From Candidatus Woesearchaeota archaeon (GTDB lineage: Archaea; Nanobdellota; Nanobdellia; Woesearchaeales; UBA10216), in assembly GCA_002688315.1 (NCBI GenBank), contig NZCN01000012.1:1-57829 (forward strand): a DNA stretch of 57,829 bases. Reading direction: 5' to 3'. Shown in pieces: positions 44,347 through 52,129 of this stretch (its first letter is position 1; every line of letters starts with the position of its first letter). The notes under the pieces are model-generated. The model was given only the letters and a program-made list of their open reading frames with translations, ran no database searches and was not told the DNA's origin. A program made the translations under genes and the position numbers.

Positions 44347-44622
44347 ATGCCGCATCTTAAACAACCAAAAATGCTTCACAGTCCAACGTTGGATACTGTT
44401 CTTATGGTAGAAGACACTATAAAAAAAACAAAGCAAGTTATTAGTGTTGCAGAGCTTAAACGCAAATTGCCAAGAAAAGTGAATCATAACACTCTAAAAA
44501 TAATTCTTTCATACCTTCAAAAGAGTGGCAAAGTAGAATTTACTCCAGATGGCGTGGTGTGGTTTTTCATGCCAAAGGAAGATGTAGCAGGAATTCTAAG
44601 TAAAGGCAGAACATGGACTTGA
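44347..44622 (+). CDS. HTH antitoxin-like protein
   Basis: 91 residues from ATG 44347; an upstream in-frame start would run through the tRNA-Thr gene and is rejected. The middle part (VISVAELKRKLPRKVNHNTL, then KIILSYLQKSGKVEF) is a winged helix-turn-helix. It overlaps the next gene by 10 nt; the next gene looks like a RelE-type toxin, so the pair is probably a toxin-antitoxin module. A TATA-like TTTATATATTTG lies about 35 nt upstream. Confidence 0.75.
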   Translation: MPHLKQPKMLHSPTLDTVLMVEDTIKKTKQVISVAELKRKLPRKVNHNTLKIILSYLQKSGKVEFTPDGVVWFFMPKEDVAGILSKGRTWT

Positions 44623-44987
44623 AAGATAAGCAAAAAGTTGTGCAGGTTGTTGGAACAGCAAATGTTGCTCTGACTGAATTAGAAGAAAATGTTCATGTTT
44701 TTGAAGCTCAGGGAAAAACGCCGCCTAAACAAGATAGACAATTGCTGAAAAGCATCCACCACGCTCTTGATACACTTAAAACAAAACCTTTTGCTGGAGA
44801 TAATGTTCAACACAAACTTTGGCCAAAAGAATTTGAACATCTGCCTAATTTGTTCAGAATGGAACTTTCTCAATTTTGGAGAATGCTTTACTATGTTGTT
44901 GGTGATGAAGTGAGAGTTATAAGTGTTGTTTTTGAGATAATAGACCATAACAAATACAACAAAGTATTTGGTTACAAAAAGAAATAG
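44613..44987 (+). CDS. RelE/ParE-like toxin
   Basis: A 124-residue protein whose C-terminal part (FRMELSQFWRMLYYVVGDEV, then VVFEIIDHNKYNKVFGYKKK) follows the RelE/ParE fold, with the DH..Y...FGYKKK end common to such proteins. RelE-type toxins cut mRNA in the ribosome or poison gyrase. The gene overlaps the HTH antitoxin-like gene by 10 nt. The N-terminal helical half is less typical. Confidence 0.7.
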   Translation: MDLKDKQKVVQVVGTANVALTELEENVHVFEAQGKTPPKQDRQLLKSIHHALDTLKTKPFAGDNVQHKLWPKEFEHLPNLFRMELSQFWRMLYYVVGDEVRVISVVFEIIDHNKYNKVFGYKKK

Positions 44988-45102
44988 ACCTGCTTTTATA
45001 ATCTTTATAAAATATAAGAACAATTTATTTATCTTCGAGAGTTATTACTTTCTTAATTCTTTTTATTATCTTGAAGATGAAATGCAAAGGGGGTGTAATG
45101 TT

Positions 45103-45399
45103 ATGGATGAGATTGAGAAGTTTTCAAAACAGCAGGCTTACGTTTTGAATGAGTATGACCTTACAGCAATAACAGCTATAAAGTCTTTTCTGACAAAAAA
45201 TGCTTATAGAGAATTGTTCACAGTTGATAACCATGTTCTCCTTCTTGAGTCAATAAGAAAAAAGCTTTCGTTAATAAACGCTGGTGAGACGAATGTTGGT
45301 TTGTTAAATTGGGGTGTCAGGCAACATCTTACAGAGCTTAAAGAGCTTATGAGCAAGCTTCACAAGATAAGACAACAAATGTTTCTAGTTCTAAACTAA
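45103..45399 (+). CDS. Small helical protein of unknown function
   Basis: 98 residues from ATG 45103, chosen because AAAGGGGGTG, a strong Shine-Dalgarno, lies 7 nt upstream; an in-frame ATG at 45082 is possible. The sequence is amphipathic helical throughout (KFSKQQAYVLNEYDLTAITA, then HLTELKELMSKLHKIRQQMF) with no membrane helix or known motif. Confidence 0.6.
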   Translation: MDEIEKFSKQQAYVLNEYDLTAITAIKSFLTKNAYRELFTVDNHVLLLESIRKKLSLINAGETNVGLLNWGVRQHLTELKELMSKLHKIRQQMFLVLN

Positions 45400-45466
45400 T
45401 TTGCAACATTTCCATAAGATTTAAATATTGCAGAATGAATAAATTTGATAAAAAGAGGCGTTATTA

Positions 45467-45820
45467 GTGAAAAAATTATCAAATAACTCTTTAGGGAGTT
45501 TATCTTTTATTTTTGGTTCTTTAATAGCTGTAATAACAGGCTTGGTTTCTCCTGCTGCAGCCAGCAGTACTTTGACGTCTTTGTTGATACTGCTTGGTAT
45601 AATTGTTGGATTTTTGAATATAACAATGAAAGAAACCAATGCGTTTCTCTTAGCTACAGTTGCTTTAGTGATAGTTTCTGCGCTCGGCGGAGCTGTTTTG
45701 GGCCAGGTTAGTTTCATCGGTCAGTATCTTGAGAGTGTCTTAATGTCAATCCTTACTTTCGTAGTTCCAGCAACTGTGATTGTGGCTTTAAAAACAATAT
45801 ATTCTTTGGCAGAAAAATAA
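45467..45820 (+). CDS. Small polytopic membrane protein
   Basis: A 117-residue protein starting with GTG and containing three or four hydrophobic helices: GSLSFIFGSLIAVITGLV, LLILLGIIVGFLNITM, AFLLATVALVIVSALGGAVL and a C-terminal segment with TFVVPATVIVALK. The family is not recognised. It is followed by the tRNA-Val gene 65 nt downstream. Confidence 0.65.
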   Translation: MKKLSNNSLGSLSFIFGSLIAVITGLVSPAAASSTLTSLLILLGIIVGFLNITMKETNAFLLATVALVIVSALGGAVLGQVSFIGQYLESVLMSILTFVVPATVIVALKTIYSLAEK

Positions 45821-45885
45821 CCTTTTTGTATAGTGTAATACGCAAAGCTTAAATACTAAGAATGCGACTTCTGAAGGGTAGCAAA

Positions 45886-45970
45886 GGGCCTGTGATCTAG
45901 TGGCTATGATGCTTCCTTGACTTGGAAGATATCCCCAGTTCGAATTTTAGCGAGAATCTGGGCAGGCCCA
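45886..45970 (+). tRNA. tRNA-Val(GAC) with 12-nt T-loop insertion
   Basis: Acceptor GGGCCTG/CAGGCCC with A73, anticodon stem CTTCC/GGAAG with loop TTGACTT (GAC at 45919-45921), T-stem CCCAG/CTGGG. The T-loop is 19 nt (45939-45957): TTCGAAT is followed by 12 extra nt that end in GCGAGAAT. There is no anticodon intron. An excisable intron between positions 59 and 60 would leave the normal TTCGAAT loop. Confidence 0.88.
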
Positions 45971-45994
45971 TTTAAAGGTGCAAGGTGTGTTGAA

Positions 45995-47047
45995 ATTAGA
46001 TTTGAAATAAAGCCAATTTACGCGATAGTAATCTTTCTTACTTTTCTAGCTCTCACAATATTGAAGCCATTCATATCAACCATTTTGACTGCGATTGTTA
46101 TGAGCTATGTTAGTTATCCTTTATACAAATGGCTAAATGACAGGCTTGGTAAAAAGTCAGTCTCTGCGCTTATAACTGTGTCTGTTATTGTTTTGATACT
46201 TACAGTCCCTGCTGTTTTTGCAATAAACGCTTTATCAAAAGAAATATTTGCCGGTTACCTTATTGCCAAGCAATATTTAGCTTCAGGCGCGAGTACTATT
46301 AGCTGTGATGGAAACTTTTTATGCGGTTTTTTAAGGTCAATAGGCTTAAGTGAACCTTCATTCACTAATTTTATATCAGACTCGTTAGGAAAAGCAACTG
46401 CCACAATTTTCAACACACTTACGAATTACTTGATTTCATTGCCAAAAACAATGGCAAATATATTTATTGCAATCTTTTTAACATATTACCTTCTTAAAGA
46501 TGGCAGAAAACTTGTTGCCTATGCCAAGTCAATAATACCGCTTAAGGCTGTAAACCAAAATGTAATCCTTAAAAGATTTAATGAAGTTACATACGCGGTT
46601 GTTTACGGCAATGTTATTGTGGCTGTTTTACAGGGAATTTTAACATCCATCGGCTTTTTCTTATTCGGTGTTCCTTCCCCGCTTATATGGGGTATTGTGA
46701 CCATGTTCACATCTCTTATTCCTTTCTTAGGAGCTTTTGTTGTGTGGCTGCCTGCGTCATTGTTTTTGGTAGTAGCAGGCTATAGTTCTGGAGAAGGAAC
46801 AGTACTTTTACGAGGTCTTGGACTTTTGCTATATGGATTCTTTCTCATAAGCAGTGTTGACAATATTTTAAAGCCAAGAATTATAGGAGGAAGAGCAAAT
46901 TTACATCCTGCTTTAGTTCTTCTCGGAGTAATAAGCGGACTAGCTGCCTTAGGAGTTGTTGGGATAATAATCGGCCCTGTTATAATAGCATTGGCGGCAA
47001 CAATAATACAAATAGCGTCCCGTCAGAAATCATTCAAAGTTAGTTAA
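45995..47047 (+). CDS. PerM/AI-2E-family permease (non-ATG start)
   Basis: About 350 residues, with roughly eight hydrophobic segments and the family signatures PKTMANIFIAIFLTYYLLKD, PSPLIWGIVTMFTSLIPFLG, IIGGRANLHPALVLLGVISG and GIIIGPVIIA. It is a multi-pass transporter of uncertain substrate. No ATG, GTG or TTG occurs in frame between the tRNA-Val end and a TTG at 46061, which would remove part of the first helix. A TATA-like TTTAAA at 45971 points to an ATT or ATA start near 45995-46007. The exact start is uncertain. Confidence 0.8.
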   Translation: MRFEIKPIYAIVIFLTFLALTILKPFISTILTAIVMSYVSYPLYKWLNDRLGKKSVSALITVSVIVLILTVPAVFAINALSKEIFAGYLIAKQYLASGASTISCDGNFLCGFLRSIGLSEPSFTNFISDSLGKATATIFNTLTNYLISLPKTMANIFIAIFLTYYLLKDGRKLVAYAKSIIPLKAVNQNVILKRFNEVTYAVVYGNVIVAVLQGILTSIGFFLFGVPSPLIWGIVTMFTSLIPFLGAFVVWLPASLFLVVAGYSSGEGTVLLRGLGLLLYGFFLISSVDNILKPRIIGGRANLHPALVLLGVISGLAALGVVGIIIGPVIIALAATIIQIASRQKSFKVS

Positions 47048-47062
47048 CTCAATTAAAGGCAA

Positions 47063-47782
47063 CTAATTAGAATTAATAGATTCAGCAATATACTCGTTAA
47101 CTGATTGCCTGCATCCTTCTACTACTGATTGAGAACTAATTAGCTCGCAAACTTCAGCGTCTCTTTTTGCTTTAGCAACTCTGTTGAAGCAGCTCCATCC
47201 AAACTCTTGAAGGTTTATTTCATTGCAGAGATCAGCATCTTTGCTAGAAACAGCAACAGCCAAAAAGCAGCGATTCTTAGTGCTTATGTCTTTAATAAAA
47301 GCGCAATTTGCTCCATTATTGATCTTTTTTGCCAAGATATCATAACAGTCATCATGAAACAAGTTAAGAGATATTTTGCTGCAAATTTCGCTCTTATTTG
47401 TGACTTCTGCCATGTCAAAATAACAAGTGTCTTTCCAATCCTGATCGTCAACATTCTCACAAATTGGAAGTTCAGCCCTTGCTACCGCGACTTTAGCAAG
47501 ACAGTAGCTTCTAACCTGAGCATCCTCAATTTTTTCACATCCAAGCTTATCAACTGCTTCAATACTTGCTTCAGCATAACAAGTTGCTTTTAACTTCTCA
47601 GCACCTATGAGATCGCAAGGATCTGTGAGGTTAAGAGAAACAGCCAAATCAACATAACAAATGTTTCTTTCAGCTGTCCTGTTTACAGAACTGCAAGTAT
47701 CATTAAAAGCAGGCTCTTTAACACCTGCACAAGCAGCAATAAATACAACAATAAATATCAACAATAAATTGATCTTATTCAT
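47063..47782 (-). CDS. Cysteine-repeat lipoprotein
   Basis: A 239-residue protein with a lipobox signal (IVVFIAACAG; Cys18). The rest is about six copies of a ~33-residue unit, each with two Cys in the pattern C..I.....D.CY..VA (for example CENVDDQDWKDTCYFDMAEV). The even Cys count suggests a disulfide-linked solenoid on the outer face of the cell. Function unknown. It converges with the permease gene. Confidence 0.8.
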   Translation of the reverse strand: MNKINLLLIFIVVFIAACAGVKEPAFNDTCSSVNRTAERNICYVDLAVSLNLTDPCDLIGAEKLKATCYAEASIEAVDKLGCEKIEDAQVRSYCLAKVAVARAELPICENVDDQDWKDTCYFDMAEVTNKSEICSKISLNLFHDDCYDILAKKINNGANCAFIKDISTKNRCFLAVAVSSKDADLCNEINLQEFGWSCFNRVAKAKRDAEVCELISSQSVVEGCRQSVNEYIAESINSN

Positions 47783-47841
47783 AGCTTTAAAGGAAGAAAT
47801 AACGGTTTATAAACGTTATTGTTGAATTTGCTGAATCAACT

Positions 47842-48549
47842 TCACTGCAACAATTTAACTACTTTATTACCTATTATTTTAACAGGTTTTGGAATAGGCA
47901 GTTTTCCAACAAAAGAATAAATTGTAGTTAGGAATAATACGTAAAAATTCCATAATTTTTCTCCCATGCTGACTCCAGCAGTTTTTTTTGCATAAGTTAT
48001 GCCTTCAATAAAACCGGTACCTTTAAACTTATTCCCAAAATACAAATATCTGTTAACAACTTTTTTTGGCCCTTTATCCTGGCTGTCATGGAAAGCGATT
48101 ACACCACCGTCAACAAGGTGCGGCTCCCAAATTTTGTAATCCAGCAACACCATCTCATATTCATGCGCTCCATCAATCCAAAGAAAACCAATTTTTTTGT
48201 TCCAATTGCGGGAAGCAGCTTCAGAAGTTTTTACTAGCGGAGTTACAATATCATCTACTTTTGCTTTCTTAACATTTCTCTTAAACTCTTCAAAAGTCCA
48301 AACTTTCCCAAACTTTTTCTTATGCTCTGAAGAGCCAGTATGGGGGTCAATAGCATAAATTCTTACGCTATTTCCTTCTTTAGAACCGTTGCCAAGCCAT
48401 ACAGTTGACTTGCCTTTCCAGCTTCCAATCTCCACGATTACAGTGCCTTTAGGGCAATTCTTAGCTGCATTGTACAGAAACTCGCCTTCACGAGCCGTAA
48501 GCCACCCATCCATAGATTCAGTTAACTTCTGTAATTCCTGAACGTTCAT
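47842..48549 (-). CDS. SAM-dependent methyltransferase-like protein (Methyltransf_24 type)
   Basis: A 235-residue class I methyltransferase fold. The AdoMet-binding motif VIVEIGSWKGKSTVWL is clear, followed by IYAIDPHTG, and later FLWIDGAHEYEMVLLDYKIW and GGVIAFHDSQ. Such proteins methylate sugars or small molecules; the substrate is unknown. The C-terminus has a hydrophobic segment. TATA CCTTTAAATAAC (48570-48581) fits the ATG. Confidence 0.85.
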   Translation of the reverse strand: MNVQELQKLTESMDGWLTAREGEFLYNAAKNCPKGTVIVEIGSWKGKSTVWLGNGSKEGNSVRIYAIDPHTGSSEHKKKFGKVWTFEEFKRNVKKAKVDDIVTPLVKTSEAASRNWNKKIGFLWIDGAHEYEMVLLDYKIWEPHLVDGGVIAFHDSQDKGPKKVVNRYLYFGNKFKGTGFIEGITYAKKTAGVSMGEKLWNFYVLFLTTIYSFVGKLPIPKPVKIIGNKVVKLLQ

Positions 48550-48586
48550 AAAATCAAAGCTAAGACGTTGTTATTTAAAGGTTTTT

Positions 48587-48612
48587 GGAAAAATAAACGC
48601 CAGAACTGAGAC
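48587..48612 (-). repeat. tRNA-3'-end-like remnant upstream of a promoter, copy 1
   Basis: Read on the minus strand it is GTCTCAGTTCTGGCGTTT followed by ATTTTTCC. It aligns with the end of the tRNA-Ser gene (GTCCCAGTCCCGGCGTTT): T-stem, acceptor, G73 and TTT. The next bases lead into the methyltransferase TATA box. It may be a decayed tRNA end, or simply shared promoter-upstream sequence. Confidence 0.35.
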
Positions 48613-48613
48613 T

Positions 48614-48967
48614 TTAAGCTTTTACTAAACCTAAACTGATTTTTATCGCTTCATTTATTCTATTCAGAATTTCCTCATCAACTTTCCCTAATCTCTTTAC
48701 AAGCCTTTTTTTGTCAATAGCTCTTATTTGATTTAGCAAAACTTTTGAACTCTTATCTAATCCACTGATTCTATTCATAAGCAGAACTTCAAAAGGATAT
48801 ACTTTTTCGGTTTTTTGAGATGTTACAGGAGCTACTATTGTTACCTGACTGTACTTATTTCCCAAATCGTTTTGAATTATTACGCCAGGCCTGGATTTCT
48901 TTATTTCATGGCCGATAGTTGGGTCTAAGTTTACTAACCAAATATCCCCTCTTTTTACTTCTGCCAT
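48614..48967 (-). CDS. mazF: MazF/PemK-type toxin
   Basis: 117 residues from ATG 48967; a TTG at 48973 would add two. The signatures EVKRGDIWLVNLDPTIGHE, KSRPGVIIQND, VTIVAPVTSQ and VLLNQIRAIDKKRL match MazF endoribonucleases that cut mRNA at short motifs. The start is next to the stop of the antitoxin gene. It ends just before the tRNA-like remnant and the methyltransferase promoter. Confidence 0.92.
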   Translation of the reverse strand: MAEVKRGDIWLVNLDPTIGHEIKKSRPGVIIQNDLGNKYSQVTIVAPVTSQKTEKVYPFEVLLMNRISGLDKSSKVLLNQIRAIDKKRLVKRLGKVDEEILNRINEAIKISLGLVKA

Positions 48968-48969
48968 TT

Positions 48970-49185
48970 TCAAAGCTCTCTAGAAGCTGCTTCCCACTCA
49001 TGTAGAATATCGAGTTCTTCTTTACCAATCTTCTGATAACCTTCAACAAGTTCTTTTTTCAGATTCTTGTTCCTTGTTCTTTCTATCAATTTTCTGATAA
49101 CCTCATCATAACTTTCTCTTTCACTTCTTATTTGGTCCAACGCAGTTTTTGTTCCTTTGTGAAGTTTTACAGTTGTAATATCCAT
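48970..49185 (-). CDS. Antitoxin of the MazF pair (ribbon-helix-helix-like)
   Basis: A 71-residue protein. The N-terminal TTVKLHKGTKTALDQIR, then SYDEVIRKLIERT, is a ribbon-helix-helix DNA-binding pattern; the C-terminal part is helical (EELDILHEWEAASREL) and would bind the toxin. The gene sits directly before mazF. A perfect palindrome covers its transcript start, so autoregulation is likely. Confidence 0.8.
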   Translation of the reverse strand: MDITTVKLHKGTKTALDQIRSERESYDEVIRKLIERTRNKNLKKELVEGYQKIGKEELDILHEWEAASREL

Positions 49186-49204
49186 GGTATACTTTAGGTA
49201 TACC
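49186..49204. promoter_or_regulatory. Palindromic operator at the MazEF-like promoter
   Basis: GGTATAC-TTTAG-GTATACC: two perfect 7-bp inverted arms with a 5-bp spacer, directly before the antitoxin ATG. The TATA box (GTTTAAATAG, 49208-49217 on the minus strand) predicts a transcript start inside the palindrome, so antitoxin binding would block the leaderless promoter. Confidence 0.7.
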
Positions 49205-49223
49205 GTTACTATTTAAACTTTTC

Positions 49224-49245
49224 GGAAAAATAAACGCCGAGACGG
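49224..49245 (-). repeat. tRNA-3'-end-like remnant upstream of a promoter, copy 2
   Basis: Read on the minus strand it is CCGTCTCGGCGTTTATTTTT, then CC. It shares GGCGTTTATTTTTCC with 48587-48601 and ends like the tRNA-Ser acceptor plus G73. It precedes the antitoxin TATA box, as copy 1 precedes the methyltransferase TATA box. Confidence 0.35.
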
Positions 49246-49340
49246 AATATTCTTGATATGATATTATGGAAATTTATGCCACTTAATAGTAGGTAAAACA
49301 AAAGGATTTAAATAGTGCATGTTTTTCTTTTTTTGGTACA

Positions 49341-50225
49341 ATGCCTTCAGGAATAACAAGTAATGTTAGTTTTGAAACAGGCACTCTTCCGAACGGAAGT
49401 GTGGTGGAGCTAGCTGTTAAAACTAGGATGCCTCTACGACCTAGCTTAAGAGAACTTTCTGCTGACGCGTTTAAGGCTGAAGCGGGATTTCTTGCAAAAA
49501 CAACGCGAGCAGGAGTGGTAGGCGTGCCTAAACTTTATTCAACAGGGTCTCCAGAGAATCAGTACTCTCCGATCAGAATGGAAAAAGTTGAAGGTTATGA
49601 ATTTAACAATGTGGATGATTCTGCTTTTAGGATTAAATCACGCGCGTTATATGTTAGAACCATGGCAAACATAATGGCACATACTAGCATGGTTAAACCA
49701 GACGATCATAAAGGTGCTGATATTAGAGTTATTGATCCTAGTTTAGAGAGCATTGGTGGTTTAATTATTCTTGATTTTGGTACTGTGAAGCCTGTCACTG
49801 ACGATAGTGTTCGCAGATTTCTTCTTTATGAAGGAGTTCCACTACATTTGCATTCAATATATAATGTTAATAAAAATCTTGATGGCGAGTTACACAGAGG
49901 CCGTCTTGGTAGTAGGCAAGATGTAACTAACCTGTTAATAGGAGATCATCAAAAAGCGTTAGGAACTTTGGCTACAGGGATTGTTGAAGGAAGCTATACC
50001 CATGATTTATCAATGTATGTTCAAGATCTCATTGCTTTTTATAAAGAATCAGATACTAGTCCTATGATTGCTTCTCGAGATCTTCCTGATGATGAAGAAC
50101 GAGCTAAAAGAGAGCATGTTTATAATGAAGTTTTGGCATGGACAAAACCTTCTGAATGGTTAAAAGACGGAATTGATATTGAGGCAAGCAAGCCTTGGAT
50201 AGCAAATCTTGAGGACAGAATTTAA
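49341..50225 (+). CDS. Protein-kinase-like fold protein (DFG motif)
   Basis: A 294-residue soluble protein. VVELAVKTRMP near residue 25 may be the VAIK-like strand, MEKVEGYEF the hinge, MANIMAHTSMVKPDDHKGAD the catalytic-loop region and LIILDFGTVKP the metal-binding DFG. The canonical HRD is not evident, so activity is uncertain. The overall order fits an APH/Bud32-type kinase-like fold. It precedes the tRNA-Ser gene and Kae1, but shows no clear Bud32 similarity. TATA GATTTAAATAG at 49304-49313. Confidence 0.6.
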   Translation: MPSGITSNVSFETGTLPNGSVVELAVKTRMPLRPSLRELSADAFKAEAGFLAKTTRAGVVGVPKLYSTGSPENQYSPIRMEKVEGYEFNNVDDSAFRIKSRALYVRTMANIMAHTSMVKPDDHKGADIRVIDPSLESIGGLIILDFGTVKPVTDDSVRRFLLYEGVPLHLHSIYNVNKNLDGELHRGRLGSRQDVTNLLIGDHQKALGTLATGIVEGSYTHDLSMYVQDLIAFYKESDTSPMIASRDLPDDEERAKREHVYNEVLAWTKPSEWLKDGIDIEASKPWIANLEDRI

Positions 50226-50232
50226 GTGTAAA

Positions 50233-50345
50233 CGCCGGGACTGGGACTTCCAAACTTGTTTTTGAACCCAGAAGGCGTAAAGCCATCGGTTCCCTTGTAA
50301 TGTTCAGTTCAAGACCGACGCACTACCAGGTTATGCGATCCCGGC
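50233..50345 (-). tRNA. tRNA-Ser(UGA) with anticodon intron and 14-nt T-loop insertion
   Basis: On the minus strand the cloverleaf has acceptor GCCGGGA/TCCCGGC with G73, anticodon stem TCGGT/ACCGA, variable arm GGC-TTTAC-GCC and T-stem CTGGG/CCCAG. The anticodon TGA is at 50309-50311. A 16-nt intron (50292-50307) follows position 37. The T-loop is 21 nt (50246-50266): TTCAAA plus 14 extra nt. Two predicted introns in one tRNA are unusual. TATA TATTTAAATAAG about 30 nt upstream. Confidence 0.87.
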
Positions 50346-50427
50346 ACGTTGTTTGTCACTGTTACTGCTTATTTAAATATGTTGATTTTAGTAAGGTTTA
50401 AAAGATTCGTGCTAATTCTTTTTATTC

Positions 50428-51396
50428 ATGATATGCTTAGGAATCGAAAGCACAGCCCACACTTTTGGGATAGGAATAGCTACTGATAAAGGCAAGATTC
50501 TAGCTAATGTGTTGAAACCGGTTATAACAAAGAAAGGTGGCATAATACCGAACGAAGCTGCAGACCACCATGTTGAAGTTTGCGATGAAGCTATTAGTGA
50601 AGCTTTAGAAACTGCTAAAGTTAAAATGAAAGATGTTGATTTAATTTCTTTTGCTCAGGGTCCTGGTATTGGACATACGCTTAGAGTGGGAGCAATGACT
50701 GCCAAAACTTTGTCATTGCTACACAAAATACCATTAATAGGCGTAAATCATTGCATTGGACATTTGGAAATAGGAAAACTTTTGACAGATGCAAAAGACC
50801 CTGTTCTTCTTTACGTTTCAGGCGCTAACACGCAGGTAATTGCGTTTGAAGAAGGCAAGTACAGGATTTTTGGAGAAACTTTGGACATTGGAATTGGCAA
50901 TATGCTTGATGTTTTTGGACGTGAAATCGGTTTTGGTTTTCCTGCAGGTCCAAAAATAATGGAAATGGCGGCTAAAGGGAAAAGATATGTTGAAATTCCT
51001 TACGTAATCAAAGGAATGGATGTTAGCTTTGGCGGGATTCTTACAAATGTTACTGAAAAACATCGCACTGGTAAGCATAGCAAAACAGATTTGTGTTACA
51101 GCTTGCAGGAAACTGTATTCGCAATGCTTGTAGAAGCTGCTGAACGAGCAATGGCGCATACAGGAAAGAAAGAATTGTTGTTAGGAGGCGGAGTTGCTTC
51201 TAATCTAAGATTGCAGGAAATGTGCAGAATAATGTGCAAGGAAAGAGGCGCGAAACTATTTGTTCCTGAAAGGCAATTTCTCGTTGATAATGGGGCTATG
51301 ATTGCGGTGCTTGGGCTGTTAGAATATAATAACGGAAAAAGAACAAGGGTAGAAGATTCTGCTATAAAACCGTATTGGAGAACTGATGAGGTTTAA
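50428..51396 (+). CDS. kae1: tRNA N6-adenosine threonylcarbamoyltransferase Kae1
   Basis: A 322-residue ASKHA-fold enzyme that makes t6A37 in ANN-decoding tRNAs with the KEOPS partners. Metal-binding HxxxH is in NHCIGHLE; other motifs are GIESTAHTFGIG, SFAQGPGIGHTLRVG, YVSGANTQVI, FPAGPKIME and LLLGGGVASN. It is the archaeal/eukaryotic length and is not fused to Bud32. TATA GTTTAAAAG about 28 nt upstream. No other KEOPS gene is in the window. Confidence 0.95.
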   Translation: MICLGIESTAHTFGIGIATDKGKILANVLKPVITKKGGIIPNEAADHHVEVCDEAISEALETAKVKMKDVDLISFAQGPGIGHTLRVGAMTAKTLSLLHKIPLIGVNHCIGHLEIGKLLTDAKDPVLLYVSGANTQVIAFEEGKYRIFGETLDIGIGNMLDVFGREIGFGFPAGPKIMEMAAKGKRYVEIPYVIKGMDVSFGGILTNVTEKHRTGKHSKTDLCYSLQETVFAMLVEAAERAMAHTGKKELLLGGGVASNLRLQEMCRIMCKERGAKLFVPERQFLVDNGAMIAVLGLLEYNNGKRTRVEDSAIKPYWRTDEV

Positions 51397-51662
51397 TTCG
51401 CTGCAACTGCAGCTGTTTCAATAACTTTTTTCAAATCTCCAACAAAGATTTTGCTGGCTTTAATTATTTCTATTGCTGCAATTTCTCCATCTTTTGCTAT
51501 GTCAAAAACCACTAATGGTTTTTGATCATGATCAGAACTCTTGCAGAGTTTTGACATGTCTACAACTATTCCATTTGGTAATTCTACACTTTTCCAATAA
51601 TCAGAGTCTTTTAACTGTATGTTCAATACATCTTCATTTTTATCGTAGAATGTTTCAACCAT
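51393..51662 (-). CDS. DUF2283-like protein
   Basis: An 89-residue protein with the DUF2283 pattern: FYDKNEDVLNIQL at the start, ELPNGIVVDMS in the middle, and AAIEIIKASKIF. These are small beta-rich proteins of unknown role, often near toxin-antitoxin or mobile genes. It overlaps the Kae1 stop by 4 nt, convergently. Confidence 0.75.
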   Translation of the reverse strand: MVETFYDKNEDVLNIQLKDSDYWKSVELPNGIVVDMSKLCKSSDHDQKPLVVFDIAKDGEIAAIEIIKASKIFVGDLKKVIETAAVAAN

Positions 51663-51697
51663 TTTAATCTAACCAATATGATGTTATAACTTCTATA

Positions 51698-52039
51698 TTA
51701 TTCTTTCCTTATTCTCTCAGCAATAATTTCTTTCTTACCTTTATAGTCTTTAACTTCTCCAGTAACAATAATGTTATTTCCAACCTTAAAATCAAGCATT
51801 TTCTTGTCGAAAACAATAACATCAACGCTTTTAAGCTCTGCAATTTCAACTATTGCTAAATTATCAAACTTTTTTATTGCAATAATTTGTCCGCTTATTT
51901 TCACATCGTTTTTTTCAACGTTACTTAATTCACTTATTTTTACTTCTTCAGCTTCAACAAAAAGAGAAATTACGAATAACAAAAACAATCCAAAAAAACT
52001 TAATGAAAGAGATAGTTTGACTAGCGAAGTTTCGTTCAT
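51698..52039 (-). CDS. Membrane-anchored OB-fold protein
   Basis: A 113-residue protein with one N-terminal hydrophobic helix (LSLSFFGLFLLFVISLFV) and an OB-fold domain (VKISGQIIAIKKFDNLAIVE, then VIVFDKKMLDFKVGNNIIVT, GEVKDYKGKKEIIAERIRKE). Such proteins bind nucleic acid or ligands outside the membrane. The ATG is 26 nt after a TATA-like CATATTTATTAAAG. It diverges from the duplicated element upstream half. Confidence 0.75.
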   Translation of the reverse strand: MNETSLVKLSLSLSFFGLFLLFVISLFVEAEEVKISELSNVEKNDVKISGQIIAIKKFDNLAIVEIAELKSVDVIVFDKKMLDFKVGNNIIVTGEVKDYKGKKEIIAERIRKE

Positions 52040-52129
52040 TCTTATCTTAAAGAAACTTGCTTTAATAAATATGGCTGCAAAAAAACAAAGAAATTTTCGG
52101 TAATGCTGAAAATCTTCTGGAGAGTTTAA

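Noticed and set aside
45917-45994. TTG start of the permease inside tRNA-Val
   Set aside because: It lies within the tRNA anticodon arm, and the encoded residues do not resemble the family.
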